From contig CM046451.1 in NCBI GenBank assembly GCA_025506515.1, positions 42,055,701-42,119,700 on the forward strand: a DNA stretch of 64,000 bases, written 5' to 3'. A program made the translations under genes and the position numbers. Source of the DNA: Flaveria trinervia. Its lineage: Eukaryota > Streptophyta > Magnoliopsida > Asterales > Asteraceae. Below are positions 21,969 through 33,239 of the stretch, in pieces (the first letter of the stretch is position 1; every line of letters starts with the position of its first letter). Below the pieces are notes generated by a model, which searched no databases, was not told where the DNA came from, and worked only from the letters and a program-made list of their open reading frames with translations.

Positions 21969-22708
21969 TGTTATGGATCGCGTATTGAACGAAATACTAA
22001 CTGATTAACGTGTATACCGAATCCAATAGTGCGGAAGCCTATTTGATTGGCGATCCAATCAGTGAGAACGCACATAGAAACAATTATGTATTGAATCTAA
22101 ACGTTAAGAATCGATTGGGAATTGATCTACTACGATCTATGAACTTGGAACAGGTTCTTAAAGGTCTCTGGACGGCTAGGGTACGTCTGGGTATCAAAAT
22201 ATTCAAAGTGTTTTGTTTTTCCACGATTTAAGTGGTATTTATAGGTTAAGGTTTCTCAATCGTGCGACTAGACCATTTGCATGGTTTAGTCGTGCGATTT
22301 AGTCATGTGGTTGATCCATTTGCACGATTGAGTGTTGAGTCGTGCGACTGAGTCAAACTCATGTTTCAATCATGCAACTGATCCAGTCTCCTGGTTCATT
22401 CGTACGATTGGTTCATTAGCATGAAGTTGTTCATGCGTATGGTCCATTAGCATGGGCCAATCACATGAGAACTTCACATGATTAGGTTTGAATATGTTTC
22501 ATAGTCATTAATTGATTTAGATAGTATTCAAACAACCATAACCTATATAGTCAAGTCAATAAGCGTTATTACATACCGACCAATGAAATATTAAACATTA
22601 AGCACAACCACATATTGTATTTCATTAAGTACCCTTACAATTACATATTTGTAAGACAATACAAAGATATTACATTAAGTTTAGAAACTAGGGACACATG
22701 TATCTAAA
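21969..22708 (-). repeat. 5' LTR of S3a (family 3, about 740 bp)
   Basis: Minus-strand end is GCGATCCATAACA at 21969, next to the PBS. The upstream end is placed near 22708 by alignment with the S3b LTR (734 bp, 40749-41482), where GATACATGT begins the element; it no longer shows a clean TGTTG. Palindromic TCAGTCGTGCGACTGA and CATTCG/GCGAATG words fill 22250-22460. Confidence 0.75.
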
Positions 22709-24142
22709 TGTCGATTATATGTACAATCATTAACTATTGCTAGCCTGGCAACGTCATAGATCTATGAGCCTGACAAGCATGCTTGGTTGATCCAAGTACA
22801 CTTAGCTAATCATATATACTTGTAAACATTTAAGACTTGTAAAACTATCAAGGTTTGATTGTGCATTCTCTCTTACATCCCTAGTTACTTTGTTCACTAA
22901 TCTATGACATGAATTGCCATCTTTTATATATTTATGTATTGAAAATTATGGAAACATCACCAACATATTATTGACCCTTTATTTTTAACATGTTTTAGGT
23001 TTGATACTTGAAGATCCCTTGATGCTCATATAGGATTTGGACTTAGTTAATTGAAAGTCTTATATTGTTGTTTATGTCTTGGTTGCTTTGTAAGGATTTA
23101 AATGTCTTGTAATGTTTAATGAAAATGATATTGACAGGATCAGCGATCACAAGTTTGATGTATTAGGATACAAAGCAGCGGAATACAAACAAGAATTAGA
23201 CAGATTGTAGCAAGCAATTGATATTTGTAAGCATTAAAAGCGCATACGGTTATAGGGAGAGAATATATATTTCTGATTTCAAGGAATGTTTATGGATGAA
23301 GAATATTTCTAATCAAATCATTCGTTTATTGAATTCATTCATCTCATTCCTCTCATTCTCTCATTTTTTTTCGTTACAATGAGTTGTCACTCCTTATATA
23401 GAGTGCAACAATCACTGCTGTTATCACGGAAAGTGACAACTGGCAGATCTAATACAAGAATAACTAATTCTTAACAAACTACTGAAATGTTCACAACTAC
23501 TGAGAACATATCAGCATGTTAAGTACAAAATATAAAACTACTGAAACTACAACGACTGAAGAACAAGCTCTTCAGTCGTTTTACAAAACTACTGAAACAT
23601 AAAAATATAAAACTACTGATATCACAACTACTGAAGAAGTACTCTTCAGCTGTTGTGACAAACTACTGAGGCTTCAGTACTTGATCTTCAGTCTTTGACC
23701 TTCAGGTGTTTCATCAGCTGATGACTTTAGTAGATATCATCAGCTGATGCCTTCAGTCTTTGTCTTCAGACCTTGTACATCAGTTGTTGATCTTCAGCAC
23801 TTGTAAACTCTTCAGCTGTTGTACTTCAGTACTTTGGTCTTTCAGCTTGAGCACTTGTGTTCTTCAGCTGTGTACTTCAGCACTTTGGTTCTTCAGCTGT
23901 TGAGGTCTTCAGCACTTGATCTTCAGCTGTTGAAGTCTTCAGCACTTGTCAAACTACTGATGAGGTTTTCAGCAGTTGTTGTGATACCATGTGGGACTTA
24001 GAGGTTTTCTGATCTTGGCTCATTGGTTCTTTTGGTCCAACAGATATTTAATAATATTTCAATTCATTTGGTTCCATGTGCTATGAACAGTCGGTTCACA
24101 TTCGTCCGCCCCAGTGATTCCGCCGTCGGTCGGGGTGTGACA
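22709..24142 (-). repeat. Probable gypsy-like LTR fragment split by a solo LTR
   Basis: On the minus strand a sequence starting TGTCACACCCCGACCGAC at 24142 reads 100 bp to 24043. It is then interrupted by the family-1 solo LTR and resumes at 23131, running to about 22709, where S3a begins. The TGTCACACCCC start resembles gypsy LTRs of dicots. No coding sequence is present, and the class is assigned by eye only. Confidence 0.4.
23132..24042 (-). repeat. Family-1 solo LTR (911 bp) with 5-bp target-site duplication
   Basis: On the minus strand it starts TGTTGGACCAAAAGAACC at 24042 and ends GATCCTGTCA at 23132, matching the S1a and S1b LTRs end to end with no PBS or internal region attached. It is flanked by identical GATAT on both sides (23127-23131 and 24043-24047), the 5-bp duplication expected of LTR elements. 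This is the product of recombination between two LTRs of one full element. Its U3 repeats are diverged and shorter than those of S1a. Confidence 0.95.
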
Positions 24143-24825
24143 CTTAACGGTTTCAAGAACTTGTTTCCGGTTTAAGCATTTTTATGAGGTTATACATGGT
24201 TACATTCCTATTTGAGGTCGTTGGGTGTCCAAATGAAAACTTTGCCTTAAATATAATTTATTTAAATAATAATTGATCTTTGGAGGTTATAATTCATTTG
24301 ATCTTTGCCTTAATGGTATTGCTCTAGGATTGATGAGTTACTTGTCGTGTTCTTAAACATGTATCGTATCACTATTCGGGTATGTTGGTAATTGTGAGAT
24401 TAATTCATGGTTTTTATATTAATTTTTTTATGAATAAGTGTGTAGGTTATATTATACTAGAAAGTTATTAATTTCAAATGATTAAAGTTTATTTATATAT
24501 TTTATGATATTTCAAATTATTAAACATGTGGTTGTTTAACTTAAATGCTAAACCTTGTAAGATCTTTTGTAATATTCTAAACATTTATAAATATTTAGTT
24601 TTTAACTTACCTTACTATTTATTTAATCTATTAATACTGGAAATTTGGTTGTTTTGTTAGTTTTGGTGTTTAAACTTTAATGGTTCAGGTTTTTAACAGG
24701 TTTTATTGTTATAATTGATTTTGGTCAACTTTTTGTCATATATGGGTTTAATATACTGATAATCATTTTTAAGTTATGGAGTTTTCACTAATGTTGTTCT
24801 TAAGCCCGTTTTTAACAATTATTTT
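24143..24825. other. AT-rich sequence, no gene seen
   Basis: About 680 bp of AT-rich DNA with T runs and short stop-riddled frames. No repeat family is recognised. It ends where ORF3 homology of S2a begins. Confidence 0.5.
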
Positions 24826-27093
24826 ATGGAGATCATTGACAGACTTGTAAATCTCGAAGCAACAAGTGAAGATGTGCTCCTCCTACCACTTGAGGAGTTG
24901 GTGGAGTTAGAAAAGGCAACTCTACTGCAGAAAGAACAAGATGAAGCAAAAAGTTTGGCCTTAGAAGAGGAAAAGCAAAGAAAGAAAGAGGAATCTAAAC
25001 AACAGTTGAGGAGTGAGAGGACAACCTTCCTATGTTCTAGGGGCTACTCTCTTGAAGAACTATCTCCTCATGATAATGACACGATCTTGTGGCTTTTCCA
25101 CAAAGAGCAAGGTCAAATGGATAAGGAGAGAAAAAATACACCTAGGGAAAAGCTTAGGGAGAAAAAGAAGAAAGAAGAATAAGCTCAACTTGTGGCAGTC
25201 AAGAAAGTGGGAGACAAACCCTTGATGAAGGCTTATCTCAGGACCCATGGCTTCTTTGGCAGACAGTTGGCCCCATGTCGGAAAGGACCCTGTAGCGACA
25301 TGTCAGTGACATCATGGCTGATATTCGCTTAGGAAGAAGGAAAGAGATATACAAAAGTATACAGAGCATGACTTCCAAATTGGAATGTTCATCGAATCGA
25401 GTTGAGTCGAATTCAAGTTAATCGAATCGCATAAGTCTAATTTTGAAATTTTCAAACTGGATTTGAATTTGATTCGAATTCAAAAAAGATAAATCACATT
25501 TGAATCGAATTGAATTCGAAACTTTCAAACAGGAATTGAATTCGATTCGTATTCAAAATAAAGTTTAAATTCGAATCAAATTTGAATTTATTCGATTCGT
25601 ATTTAATAATTTTTTTTAATTTAATAACATTTTCAAATTTTATTTGACAAATTTAATTTCAAAATGCTCAAAATATGTAAAAGAACATAAGATATAAATA
25701 CTATAAGTTTCAAATATGTCAAAAGGTATCATTTAGGCTTTAACATTTTAGATTATTTAGATATTTTTAAACATTATTTTCTTAATTTCTTATATGCGTA
25801 TTATTATATTATATAAAATAAATAAATGTATGTGTATGTATTTTATCTTGAATTTTGAATCGAATAGAAAATCACAAATTCGCAATTCTTTTTGAATTTG
25901 ACATTTAGACCTCGAATTGAATCAAATTCGAATTTGAAATTTCGAATTAGTAATTTTCTACTGGAATCGAATCGAATTGAATTGAATTTGGAGTTTTTTG
26001 AATCTGATTCGAATATTGAACACCCCTACTTCCAAACCCTCACCACAACCTAAACCTCAATCTGAATCAATACCTTTTTTTCCCATCAAAACTAAGCCAA
26101 CCACGCCTTACACACCTCAACCCACATCATCAACCATACCCTCATCCTCTAGCACTGCATCATAACAACCACCAACACTACCTGTCCTTAAACCCAAAAC
26201 ACTTTCCATAACCTAACCAATATCCACCCATCATCCACCCAAGTCATCCTCTCAATCATCCAAACCTCTGACCTGGGAAGAATTTAAGGAAATAAAGAGG
26301 AAACTCATCAACTGCACCACTCTAGGCAACCTGTCTTGTGAGAAGGGGTCCATCAAATTAACCTTCACTAATGGTCCTCATGTCCCTCACAAAAGAACAA
26401 ATCCTTGATTTGCCAAGAGGAACATTGGACCAAGCTTTTAGACTTTTCGCAACCAACTCTGAATCCTTTGTGGAAGAAGTAAAGAAGCTAAGAAAAAAGC
26501 CGGTGACTCTGCTGGATTCTAGGAAGGGAGACAAGCTACCATCTCAGCCGCTACTTCCTAGGAAGAAGATAGTCCAGTGGAGGTTTGAAGACTCTTCTCC
26601 TAACTTTGTTGTGGAAAGAGAGAATGGTGAAGTCAACACACTTAATGCATCTTCTATGTTACACTCCAGCAGATTTGACATAATTGATTTAGCAGAGAAA
26701 CCATTCTCCAATATCTCTAACTCTGAAGTAGCTGCACATATCAAAAACCATTTAAGCAGCTTTCATCTGGGTGAATTAACTACAAATTCCAAGATTGAAG
26801 AAGAGTTGAAGCTAAGATATGGGAGAAAAGGAAGGGTCAATCACCACAAGGAAAGCTTTCTTGTAAATGGTTGAAGGCCCAGAATTGGAACCCATAGTTT
26901 GGTGGGAGTATGAATATAACTCTAGTCAACTAACTCTCTTCAAAGGGACACGATAAGGCTGCATGTCATTCAAAGTAATAGGCTATATCTTTTGTCTATG
27001 AATGACTTGTACAAGCTTCTCACTACCACCTCTAGAAAGAATAGAGAGACAGATAAGTTGGTGCTGAAAGCTCAAAGAAGTAGAATCAAGTGA
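24826..27093 (+). pseudogene. ORF3 C-terminal part of S2a, interrupted by a MITE
   Basis: The first open piece (24826-25182) reads EIIDRLVNLEATSEDVLLLP, then LEELVELEKATLL and a Glu/Lys-rich coiled coil, ending at a stop. It matches S2c ORF3 near 51320-51670 (IIDQLIKMGVANEETLLLP). After the MITE, homology resumes with a Pro/Ser stretch, then EEFKEIKRKL, DLPRGTLDQAFRL and the IVQWRFEDSSPNFVVERENG block (26371-26874). The end, by alignment to S2c, is the TGA at 27091-27093. Stops and frameshifts lie near 25183, 26385 and 26872. Function is unknown. Confidence 0.75.
25380..26028. mobile_element. Non-autonomous hAT-type MITE (649 bp) with 8-bp TSD
   Basis: The insert lies between identical CTTCCAAA copies (25372-25379 and 26029-26036), an 8-bp duplication typical of hAT transposons. 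The right end, read inward, is TAGGGGTGTTCAATATTCGA; the left end is TTGGAATGTTCATCGAATCG, sharing TGTTCA and flanking bases as a degenerate terminal inverted repeat. The body is AT-rich and full of GAATTCGAA/ATTCGAATC words, with no transposase. Comparison with S2c ORF3, which lacks the insert, confirms the empty site. Confidence 0.8.
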
Positions 27094-27119
27094 GGTTTTA
27101 GACACGATATGGGGGAGTT

Positions 27120-27600
27120 TGATAGATCAAGTAAGGCTGGTGCAACCAAAACAAACACTTAAGAAACAATTTTGGTACAACTGTGAGAGAACTTTTGAAG
27201 GGAAAATCTGTACTTCCAAAGTTTAAGACTAAAAGAACTCCCAAAGAGGAATCCTGACTTTTGAAGACAAAGTCATCCTCCTTCCAAACTTCAACATTTA
27301 GATGATTTCAAGACAATTACATCAAATGTATGAAGTCATGTAGATCAACACAAGTCTTGAAAGAAGTAGACTCTTTCGACATATAAGTGGCTTCAGAAGA
27401 ACTTGTTTTTTCGAAGCTATTAACCTTCAGAAGAACCTACTATGAACCAGTGTACTTAAGTATGTACCCTGACACTCCGCTACAACTTCTGGTATACTAC
27501 ATGACATTTTCCCAAACCCATGTAGTTAACCAACTTTTGATAAAACATATTTATTTAATTGTTGATAAATAAAAAGGTGGATAGGGAGGTGGCTATGTCT
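27120..27600 (+). repeat. Partial 3' LTR of S2a (family 2)
   Basis: Starts TGATAGATCAAG after GGGGGAGTT, compared with TGTTGGATCAAG in S2c. It matches S2c LTR blocks (GCAACCAAAAC; a CACTCCGCT..CAACTTCTG region near 27475) and then fades near 27570-27618. The last ~250 bp of a full LTR are missing. CTTCCGAAG words are decayed here. Confidence 0.65.
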
Positions 27601-27614
27601 ATGAGGGTCCATCT

Positions 27615-29128
27615 ATATAACACCCTGAAATTTCTATTTAAGCGGAAGGAAAAGAAAAGTAAATAGAAAGATTAGAAATTGTGCACAAGTGGAGGGGGAT
27701 AAGTCTACAAAGTACAAACCTTATTTTTTTAAGGATTTCAGGGGCATGGTCGCCTATATCAAAGTAGAAAGCTGCTTTGCTCTCGGAGGAAGAAGAAGAG
27801 AGAGAGCTCGGTTCTAGAGAGAGAAAGAGGAAGAAGAAGCTGTAAAAGGTAAGTCTTATCTTCTATAAGTTTGATTTCAGCTGGGTTTCGAGTTCTTGAC
27901 CGAAGTTCTGGTTGTTTAGAGTTTGTTTTCGGGATTCAAGAGCTGAATCGAAGGTGGGTCTTGAACTGGAAGATTGTTGCTCAAAGGCTGCTCAAGGTGA
28001 GTTTCTAGAACCCTTCTTTTACTGATTTTCAACTGATTTGGGCCAATTATGCATGCTGAGTAAACATTTGGAAAGAAACCGTGGATTTACAGCTTTATGT
28101 TCGAAATGTTGTATGTACGTATGTATGTTACAGTGATGATTATGGGTTAGTGATGATGTATAGCATGCTTAGATGGCCTTAGTATGTTAGATTTGTGTTT
28201 GGGTATGATTAGAATGGTAATCGGGCGATGTTCGTAACATAGAAAATATTTCAGAATGTTTTGATGAACATGAACAGTGGTCCATGCGCCTAAGGTGGCT
28301 TATGCGCCCAAATAGTTGTCCATGCGCCCAGCATGAGAGGCCAGACGCCTAAGTGTTAGCCATGCACCCGAGTGGGTCAAGCGCCTAAATAGTGGCCCAT
28401 GCGCCCAACAGGTTGACCCATGCGTCTAAGTGTTGGCCATGCACCTAAATAGTGCCCATGCGCCTAAAATGAATGAAACGGCTAAGTGTTGGCCATGCGC
28501 CTAAATAGTGCCCATGCGCACAAGTGATTGAAACGGCTAAGTGTGGTGATGTACCTGAGCAGGTGCCATGCGCCTGAACAGGGCAGAAGCACCCAAATAG
28601 TGCCCATGCGCCCAGACTGTTTTACACTTAGAATTTTATGCCAATGTGCCTGGAAGGTCCCATGCGCCCAATTTGGACTTCAGGTTTTCTAAGTGGTTTT
28701 AAAGGGGTATTATGGGGAGATAGGCCTGGTTATGATGTGATGTCTTATGTTTGATGTGCGTTATGTATGTATGATGTGCGTGTATTGGTGATAGTGTATG
28801 TTTATTTATGTTCCTTACTATGTATGTATGTCTTCCCTTGGCTTTGCATTGAATGTTACCGAATGCAATGAAAGTATTATGTAACATAAAGTGGAAGCTA
28901 ATGAAAAAGAGGAATGTAATGAATGAATGCATGCATGAATAAATGAATGAATGAACGAACAAAAGGCTTGCAAGCAATATGTACAAAGGTGCACGGCTCT
29001 AATGTCATAAGCTCTACCGCGTGAGGTTCAGCTAATCCTAAAGTGTGCACGCAAGGGTTCCAGTCTTTGTGACTGACCTTTAATAGGGTTACCCCTTCGG
29101 TGGCGGTGTTGTTACCCACTTCGATATG
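27615..29128 (+). repeat. Probable gypsy-type LTR fragment with internal repeat array
   Basis: Starts ATAACACCCTGAAATTTC, like the TGTAACACCCCGAAATT start of dicot gypsy LTRs. It passes through a GA-rich transcribed-leader-like stretch (27780-27845) and a GTAAGTC donor-like site near 27848. It ends with TACCCCTTCGGTGGCGGTG near 29100. No protein-coding sequence is seen. The class is by resemblance only. Confidence 0.4.
28270..28670. repeat. Degenerate CCATGCGCC repeat array
   Basis: Some twenty imperfect copies of CCATGCGCCTAAATAGTG and variants (GCCATGCGCCCAA, CCATGCACCTAAG, GAAACGGCTAAGTGTTGG) at irregular 18-40 bp spacing. It lies inside the gypsy-like LTR piece. There are no conserved unit borders or spacers, so it is a minisatellite-like array. 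Confidence 0.8.
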
Positions 29129-29138
29129 CATGTGTGTG

Positions 29139-29170
<32 letters not shown>
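29129..29170. repeat. TG/TA microsatellite
   Basis: CATGTGTGTGTG followed by TATATATACA and a TA run. It separates the gypsy-like LTR piece from the S2b LTR and obscures the exact start of the latter. Confidence 0.95.
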
Positions 29171-29973
29171 AAAGTGTAGAGTCTAATGAACAGGCTGATG
29201 CAACCAAAACATCTTTAGTCTTTCCTGCATGCTGCACAAGTGCATTAAAGAAGAATGCTTTGGAAGTTTCACATGTGCAACAGAAATACTCTAAGTGTGA
29301 AATCTTCCAAAGCCAAGACCAATATCTTCCGAAGCCAAAGATGAAGTCTTTCGAAGCCTCAGAGACAAAGTCTTCCGAAGCTTCATGTTCATGAAGACAG
29401 ATTTCTTCCGAAGACTTTTAGTAACATGCTTTATCTGATGTACTGTTCCGTAAAGCTGGACACCTTTCCGCTGCAACTCTGCAAGTCACCAACTTACATG
29501 GTTTGGTGAAAAGGTCCATGCTTCTTGTAACTATACATTGAGGTCTTGAGTCTGTAACTTTCTACTTTATGTACTTTATCCTTTTTGTAATAGATAAGGA
29601 TGTGAGCTATGGCATGTCATAGTCACAAGTCAAAAGGCAATCCGCCTTTTGACTCTACAATTGATTTTGTTTGTGTCTAGTCAATTGTATCCAGCTGGCT
29701 TACAAAGTATAGCCAGCTGTAGGACGTAGTATAAGTATCTCATGTTCTTGTATCTTTCGTATATGCTTTTGTAACACTTGTAATAGAATATAGAGAAGGC
29801 AATATACTACATTCTTGAAAACCAAACACTTGTGTTCTTTGTGTTTTGTCTCTTATATTACTTGTGTTCTTAGTTTCACAACTTGGTTAATCCAGTTTAC
29901 TGTTTGATCAAAGTTTAGTTTATCTCCTCTTTGTGTTGTTGTGTTGTAACTTATGCCCTTCAACGATCCTGCA
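29171..29973 (+). repeat. 5' LTR of S2b (family 2, about 800 bp)
   Basis: Ends ACGATCCTGCA at 29973, directly before the PBS. The LTR start is blurred by the microsatellite; clear homology to the S2c LTR begins at GCTGATGCAACCAAAAC near 29194. It contains CTTCCGAAG/CTTCGAAG words (29300-29420) and is closer to the S2d LTR (53807-54406) than to S2c. Confidence 0.75.
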
Positions 29974-29975
29974 TT

Positions 29976-29987
29976 TGGTATCAGAGC
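29976..29987 (+). other. Primer binding site of S2b
   Basis: TGGTATCAGAGC, complementary to initiator tRNA-Met, two bases after the LTR end. Confidence 0.9.
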
Positions 29988-30082
29988 ATTCCAGACTCTT
30001 GATAAAAGATCTCACCATCTTAAGATCCCATACACACACAAATACTAAAACTTTTCAAATAGCAGCCATTTCCAAAACTAAT

Positions 30083-32125
30083 ATGGAAACTGGAACCATG
30101 AACAAGTCCCCACTGATCACTCTTGATGAGTTTGATGCCTGGTGTTTAATAATGGAAGGTTTCATCAAGTCTCTTGATTCAAGAATGTGGGAGTCTATTG
30201 AGAATGGACCTTTCATACCCAGCACCCCTTCTGCTACTGGTGCTGGTATTATCCCAAAGATGTGGCTAACTACTCTAATGAAGATAGGAAGAGAGTAGAG
30301 ATAGACAGAAAAGCCATGACAGCTTTTCAAACTACCCTTCCAAACTCTGTATACAGAGGTTTCAAGAAGTGCAGAACAACCAAGCAGCTATGGGATGCAC
30401 TGAAACTGATGTATGAGGGTTCTTCTGAAGCCAAGGAGAACAAGAAGGATCTCCTGAAGAAGCAGTTTGAAAACTTCACCTTCAAAACAGGTGAGATCAT
30501 GATTTAGCAGTACTTTAGGTATGTTGAGATTGTGGATACCCGAGTGGATGGAGGAGTTCTCTTGAAAACAGAGACATTGTAAGGATGTTCATGTCCTCAC
30601 TTCCTAGGCAGTGGACACACTACTATCTGGTGATCAAGAGATTTGAAAATCTCAAAACTCTTACTCTGACAGAGTTATATGGGATTCTCAGTGGCTACCA
30701 GATGGAGATGAATATGCAAGGTTCATCTGGCAACTCCAATAATCAAATGGGTTTAGCCCTACATGTGGTTGAAAGGGATAGCATAGAACCCAAACAACAT
30801 CTCATATGCTACCCTGACAACTCACCCAAGGGTCCTTTCATCACCTTCCTAGAGACACCAAAGGAGAACTACACTCAAGGAAGCCCATTCCAAGAGACAA
30901 GCTCTTCTCAAGCTTTTGTGTCTTCTAATGAAAGCTATGGCAACTCTCTTTTCACTGTTGAAGACCTGGATTGTATCCATCGAGATGATCTGGAATATAT
31001 GGAAATAGTCCAGCAGATGGCTCTTCTCACTCACAGAGCCAAGAAGTTTTACAAGAGGACTGGAAGGAAGTTTCCAAGCAATGCAACCAGTGGAAAGTTT
31101 GGACAGGACAAATGTAAAGTCAAGTGTACAAGTGTAACTTGATGGGCCACTTTTCCAGAAAGTGTAAGGCACCAAGAACAAATGGTGGCCAAACACAATC
31201 CAGACCAAACTACACTGACAAAGCTCTCCATAATGAGAAGTCAAAGAAGCAAGCTACTGTTGTTGTTGAAGAAGGAGGCTTTCATTGGAGCTTTCAGGTG
31301 GAAGATGCTTCTCCAAACCAAGCACTGACAGCTGATCATGATGAAGCAAAGGTATTGAAACATCTCTGTACTCCTGAATGCATTGCTAAAGTTAACATGT
31401 ACAAGTCCTACAACTTGGAAATAAGATCTGATGTTGAGTCCTTAAACTTTTTATAATCTGATTTTAGAAAGTCTGAAAATGATTATAAGCTAAAAATAGA
31501 GGACTTAGAGAAAACCGTTTCAGTTCTAAAACATGAACACACAGATTTTAGGACTCAAATCAAAGATCTCATAACTAACTTAACTGAGTGCCAGGCTGAG
31601 CTTGTGATCAGCAAAGCCAGGGCAGAAAAGAGTGTTCTTGAAGAAGAGACCTTCAAGAACATGATATCCTCATCCCTGCACAAAAATGTGTGCAATCGAA
31701 ACAGGCAGGGACTAGGATCAAATGAGATAGCTCTTCCACACATAATCTTGTCAGTAAGATCTCCTAGGTGTGGAACTTGTGAAGATGAGCTTCCTCTTAT
31801 AGATCTTATGAGTGAGGAGGATGAAGAAGAGATAGTGAAGAATCCCTCTACAAAGAGTGAAGAGGAGGATTCCAAGAAGGGCCACTATCCTTCTGAGGAG
31901 AAAGTGAAGACAGTCCATGAGAAAGAACTTGATCAGGAAGAGCAAAAGAAAGGCAAGGAAGGCTCAAGAGACCAAGGCTACTTTTGACTCTAAGCAGAAA
32001 CAAGTTTTTATTTTTATAGGGTTTAAAGTGGTAGGGACTGAAGACATCAACCAAAACTCTTCTGCTAAGAGTTCTGGTTCTTGTTCAACTCATCTTAGCA
32101 GCAAGAAGAAGACTGATCTACAGTG
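30083..32125 (+). pseudogene. gag: gag of S2b, degenerate
   Basis: Start at the ATG at 30083 (METGTMNKSPLITLDEFDAW). A UBN2-type capsid follows: RMWESIENGPF, then LWDALKLMYEGSSEAKENKK, then SLPRQWTHYYLVIKRFENLKT and LTELYGILSGYQ. The first knuckle is destroyed by a frameshift near 31130 (KVKC then shifted frame). The coiled coil KIEDLEKTVSVLKHEHTDF lies near 31500. Glu/Lys-rich sequence runs to 31987. Breaks: frameshift near 30262, TAG at 30505, frameshift near 30570 and TAA at 31454. Where S2c and S2d have TAG in the K-K-Q-F-E-N-F motif, S2b keeps AAG. Confidence 0.85.
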
Positions 32126-33168
32126 TACCTTATACTGTCTAGTGATCACAGATGACTTTACAAGATTCACTTGGGTTTTCTTCCTTAGAACTAAGGATGA
32201 GACTCCTGAGATTCTGAAGAATTTCATCTTAAAGATTGAGAATCAATCTGATCACAAGGTCAAGATGAGATGTGATCAAGGAACCAAATATAAGAACCAT
32301 GTCCTTGATACTTCTATGATGAAAAGGGTATTACAAGACAATTCAGTGCTCCCAGGACTCCTTAGCAAAATGGCGTTGCTGAGAGGAGAAACAAGACACT
32401 GATTGAAGCTGCAAGAACCATGTTGTCTGACTCTAAGCTGCCCATCACCTTCTGGGCAGAGGCAGTCAACACTGCCTGCTATGTGCAGAACATAGTTTTA
32501 GTAGTTAAGACTCATGGCAAAACTCCTTATGAAGTTTGGCACAAGAGGAGACCTTTCATTGGTTTTCTCAGGTCATTTGGATGTCCTTGCACCATCTTGA
32601 ATACCAAAGATCAAATTGCCAAGTTTGCTGAGAAATTAGATGATGGACACTTTATTGGATAGTCTTCCCAAGCTAAGGCTTATAGAGTGTACAATCTCAG
32701 AACTAGAATTATTGAGGAGTCAGCCAATGTGACTTTCAATGAACACACACCTTGTGTTGCTGGTTCTGGTCCGGATTGGTTGTTTGATCTTGATTTGGTT
32801 ACCAACTAATTTACCAAATCTTGTGAGAATGTTTCAGGATCTGCAAAAAAATTAAATATAGATGATCCTAATCCAAGATTTGAGCTAGGAAGATCCTCAA
32901 GACATATATCTTCGGCTCCAGTTGGAACCACTTCTGCAAATGAGGTTTCTGTCAGCCCAACAATGACAAATTCAGCTGATCTATCTGGTATGCCTTCAAA
33001 TTCCAGCTCAGAGGCTCTACAACCAGATAAGAACACCTCAACTATGGAAGACAACAATGGTGGTGGTGACAGTGACCACGAATTTCTTGATGCCACTAAC
33101 CACACCATTGATGAGAACATCAATGATGTCACACACTGCTTGGATCAGTTTCACTTGAAAAAGTTGTT
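32126..33168 (+). pseudogene. pol: pol fragment (integrase core to IN-RT linker) of S2b
   Basis: Begins at the deletion junction with CLVITDDFTRFTWVFFLRTKD (first catalytic Asp). It then has MRCDQGTKYKN (second Asp), a shifted piece around NKMALLRGETRH, and the LPITFWAEAVNTACYVQN segment. The C-terminal region has TPYEVWHKRRPFIGFLRSFG and the linker rich in Ser/Asn/Asp. TAG replaces Gln at 32363-32365, TAG interrupts FIG*SS at 32660, and TAA lies near 32808. The copy ends after HCLDQFHLKKL. No protease, zinc-binding domain or RT remains. Confidence 0.85.
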
Positions 33169-33193
33169 CCTCTACCCCAATTGGAGGTAGAGG
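33169..33193. other. 25-nt near-perfect palindrome at the S2b/S3b junction
   Basis: CCTCTACC and GGTAGAGG arms surround a CCAATTGG centre; one base breaks perfect symmetry. It lies exactly where homology to family-2 pol ends. About 46 bp of unmatched sequence lie between it and the S3b ORF3 stop. Confidence 0.7.
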
Positions 33194-33239
33194 AGATCCA
33201 TATATATGTGCGGGATGGGATGATGGTCCTGCTTGGTGG

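Larger units (their letters stand above)
19100..22708 (-). mobile_element. Ty1/copia Sirevirus-like fragment S3a (family 3): 5' LTR and gag only
   Basis: Minus-strand element with 5' LTR, PBS, leader and most of gag. Homology to S3b ends near 19110, within the C-terminal part of gag, so pol, ORF3 and the 3' LTR are missing. Gag protein and LTR align throughout with S3b (38003-41482). Confidence 0.85.
24826..27600 (+). mobile_element. Ty1/copia Sirevirus-like fragment S2a (family 2): end of ORF3 and part of 3' LTR
   Basis: Homology to S2c starts abruptly at about 24826 in the ORF3 coiled-coil region. It continues through the ORF3 end, a polypurine tract (GGGGGAGTTT near 27112) and an LTR that fades after about 27600. 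It is interrupted by a MITE at 25380-26028. It is the most diverged family-2 copy here, so probably the oldest. Confidence 0.8.
29171..33168 (+). mobile_element. Ty1/copia Sirevirus-like element S2b (family 2), 3'-truncated
   Basis: 5' LTR, PBS, gag, then part of integrase and the IN-RT linker. Compared with S2d, about 1.33 kb from the end of gag to the integrase core is deleted (S2d 56475-57805). The element stops near 33168 at a palindrome where minus-strand S3b sequence takes over. RT, RNase H, ORF3 and the 3' LTR are missing. Confidence 0.85.
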
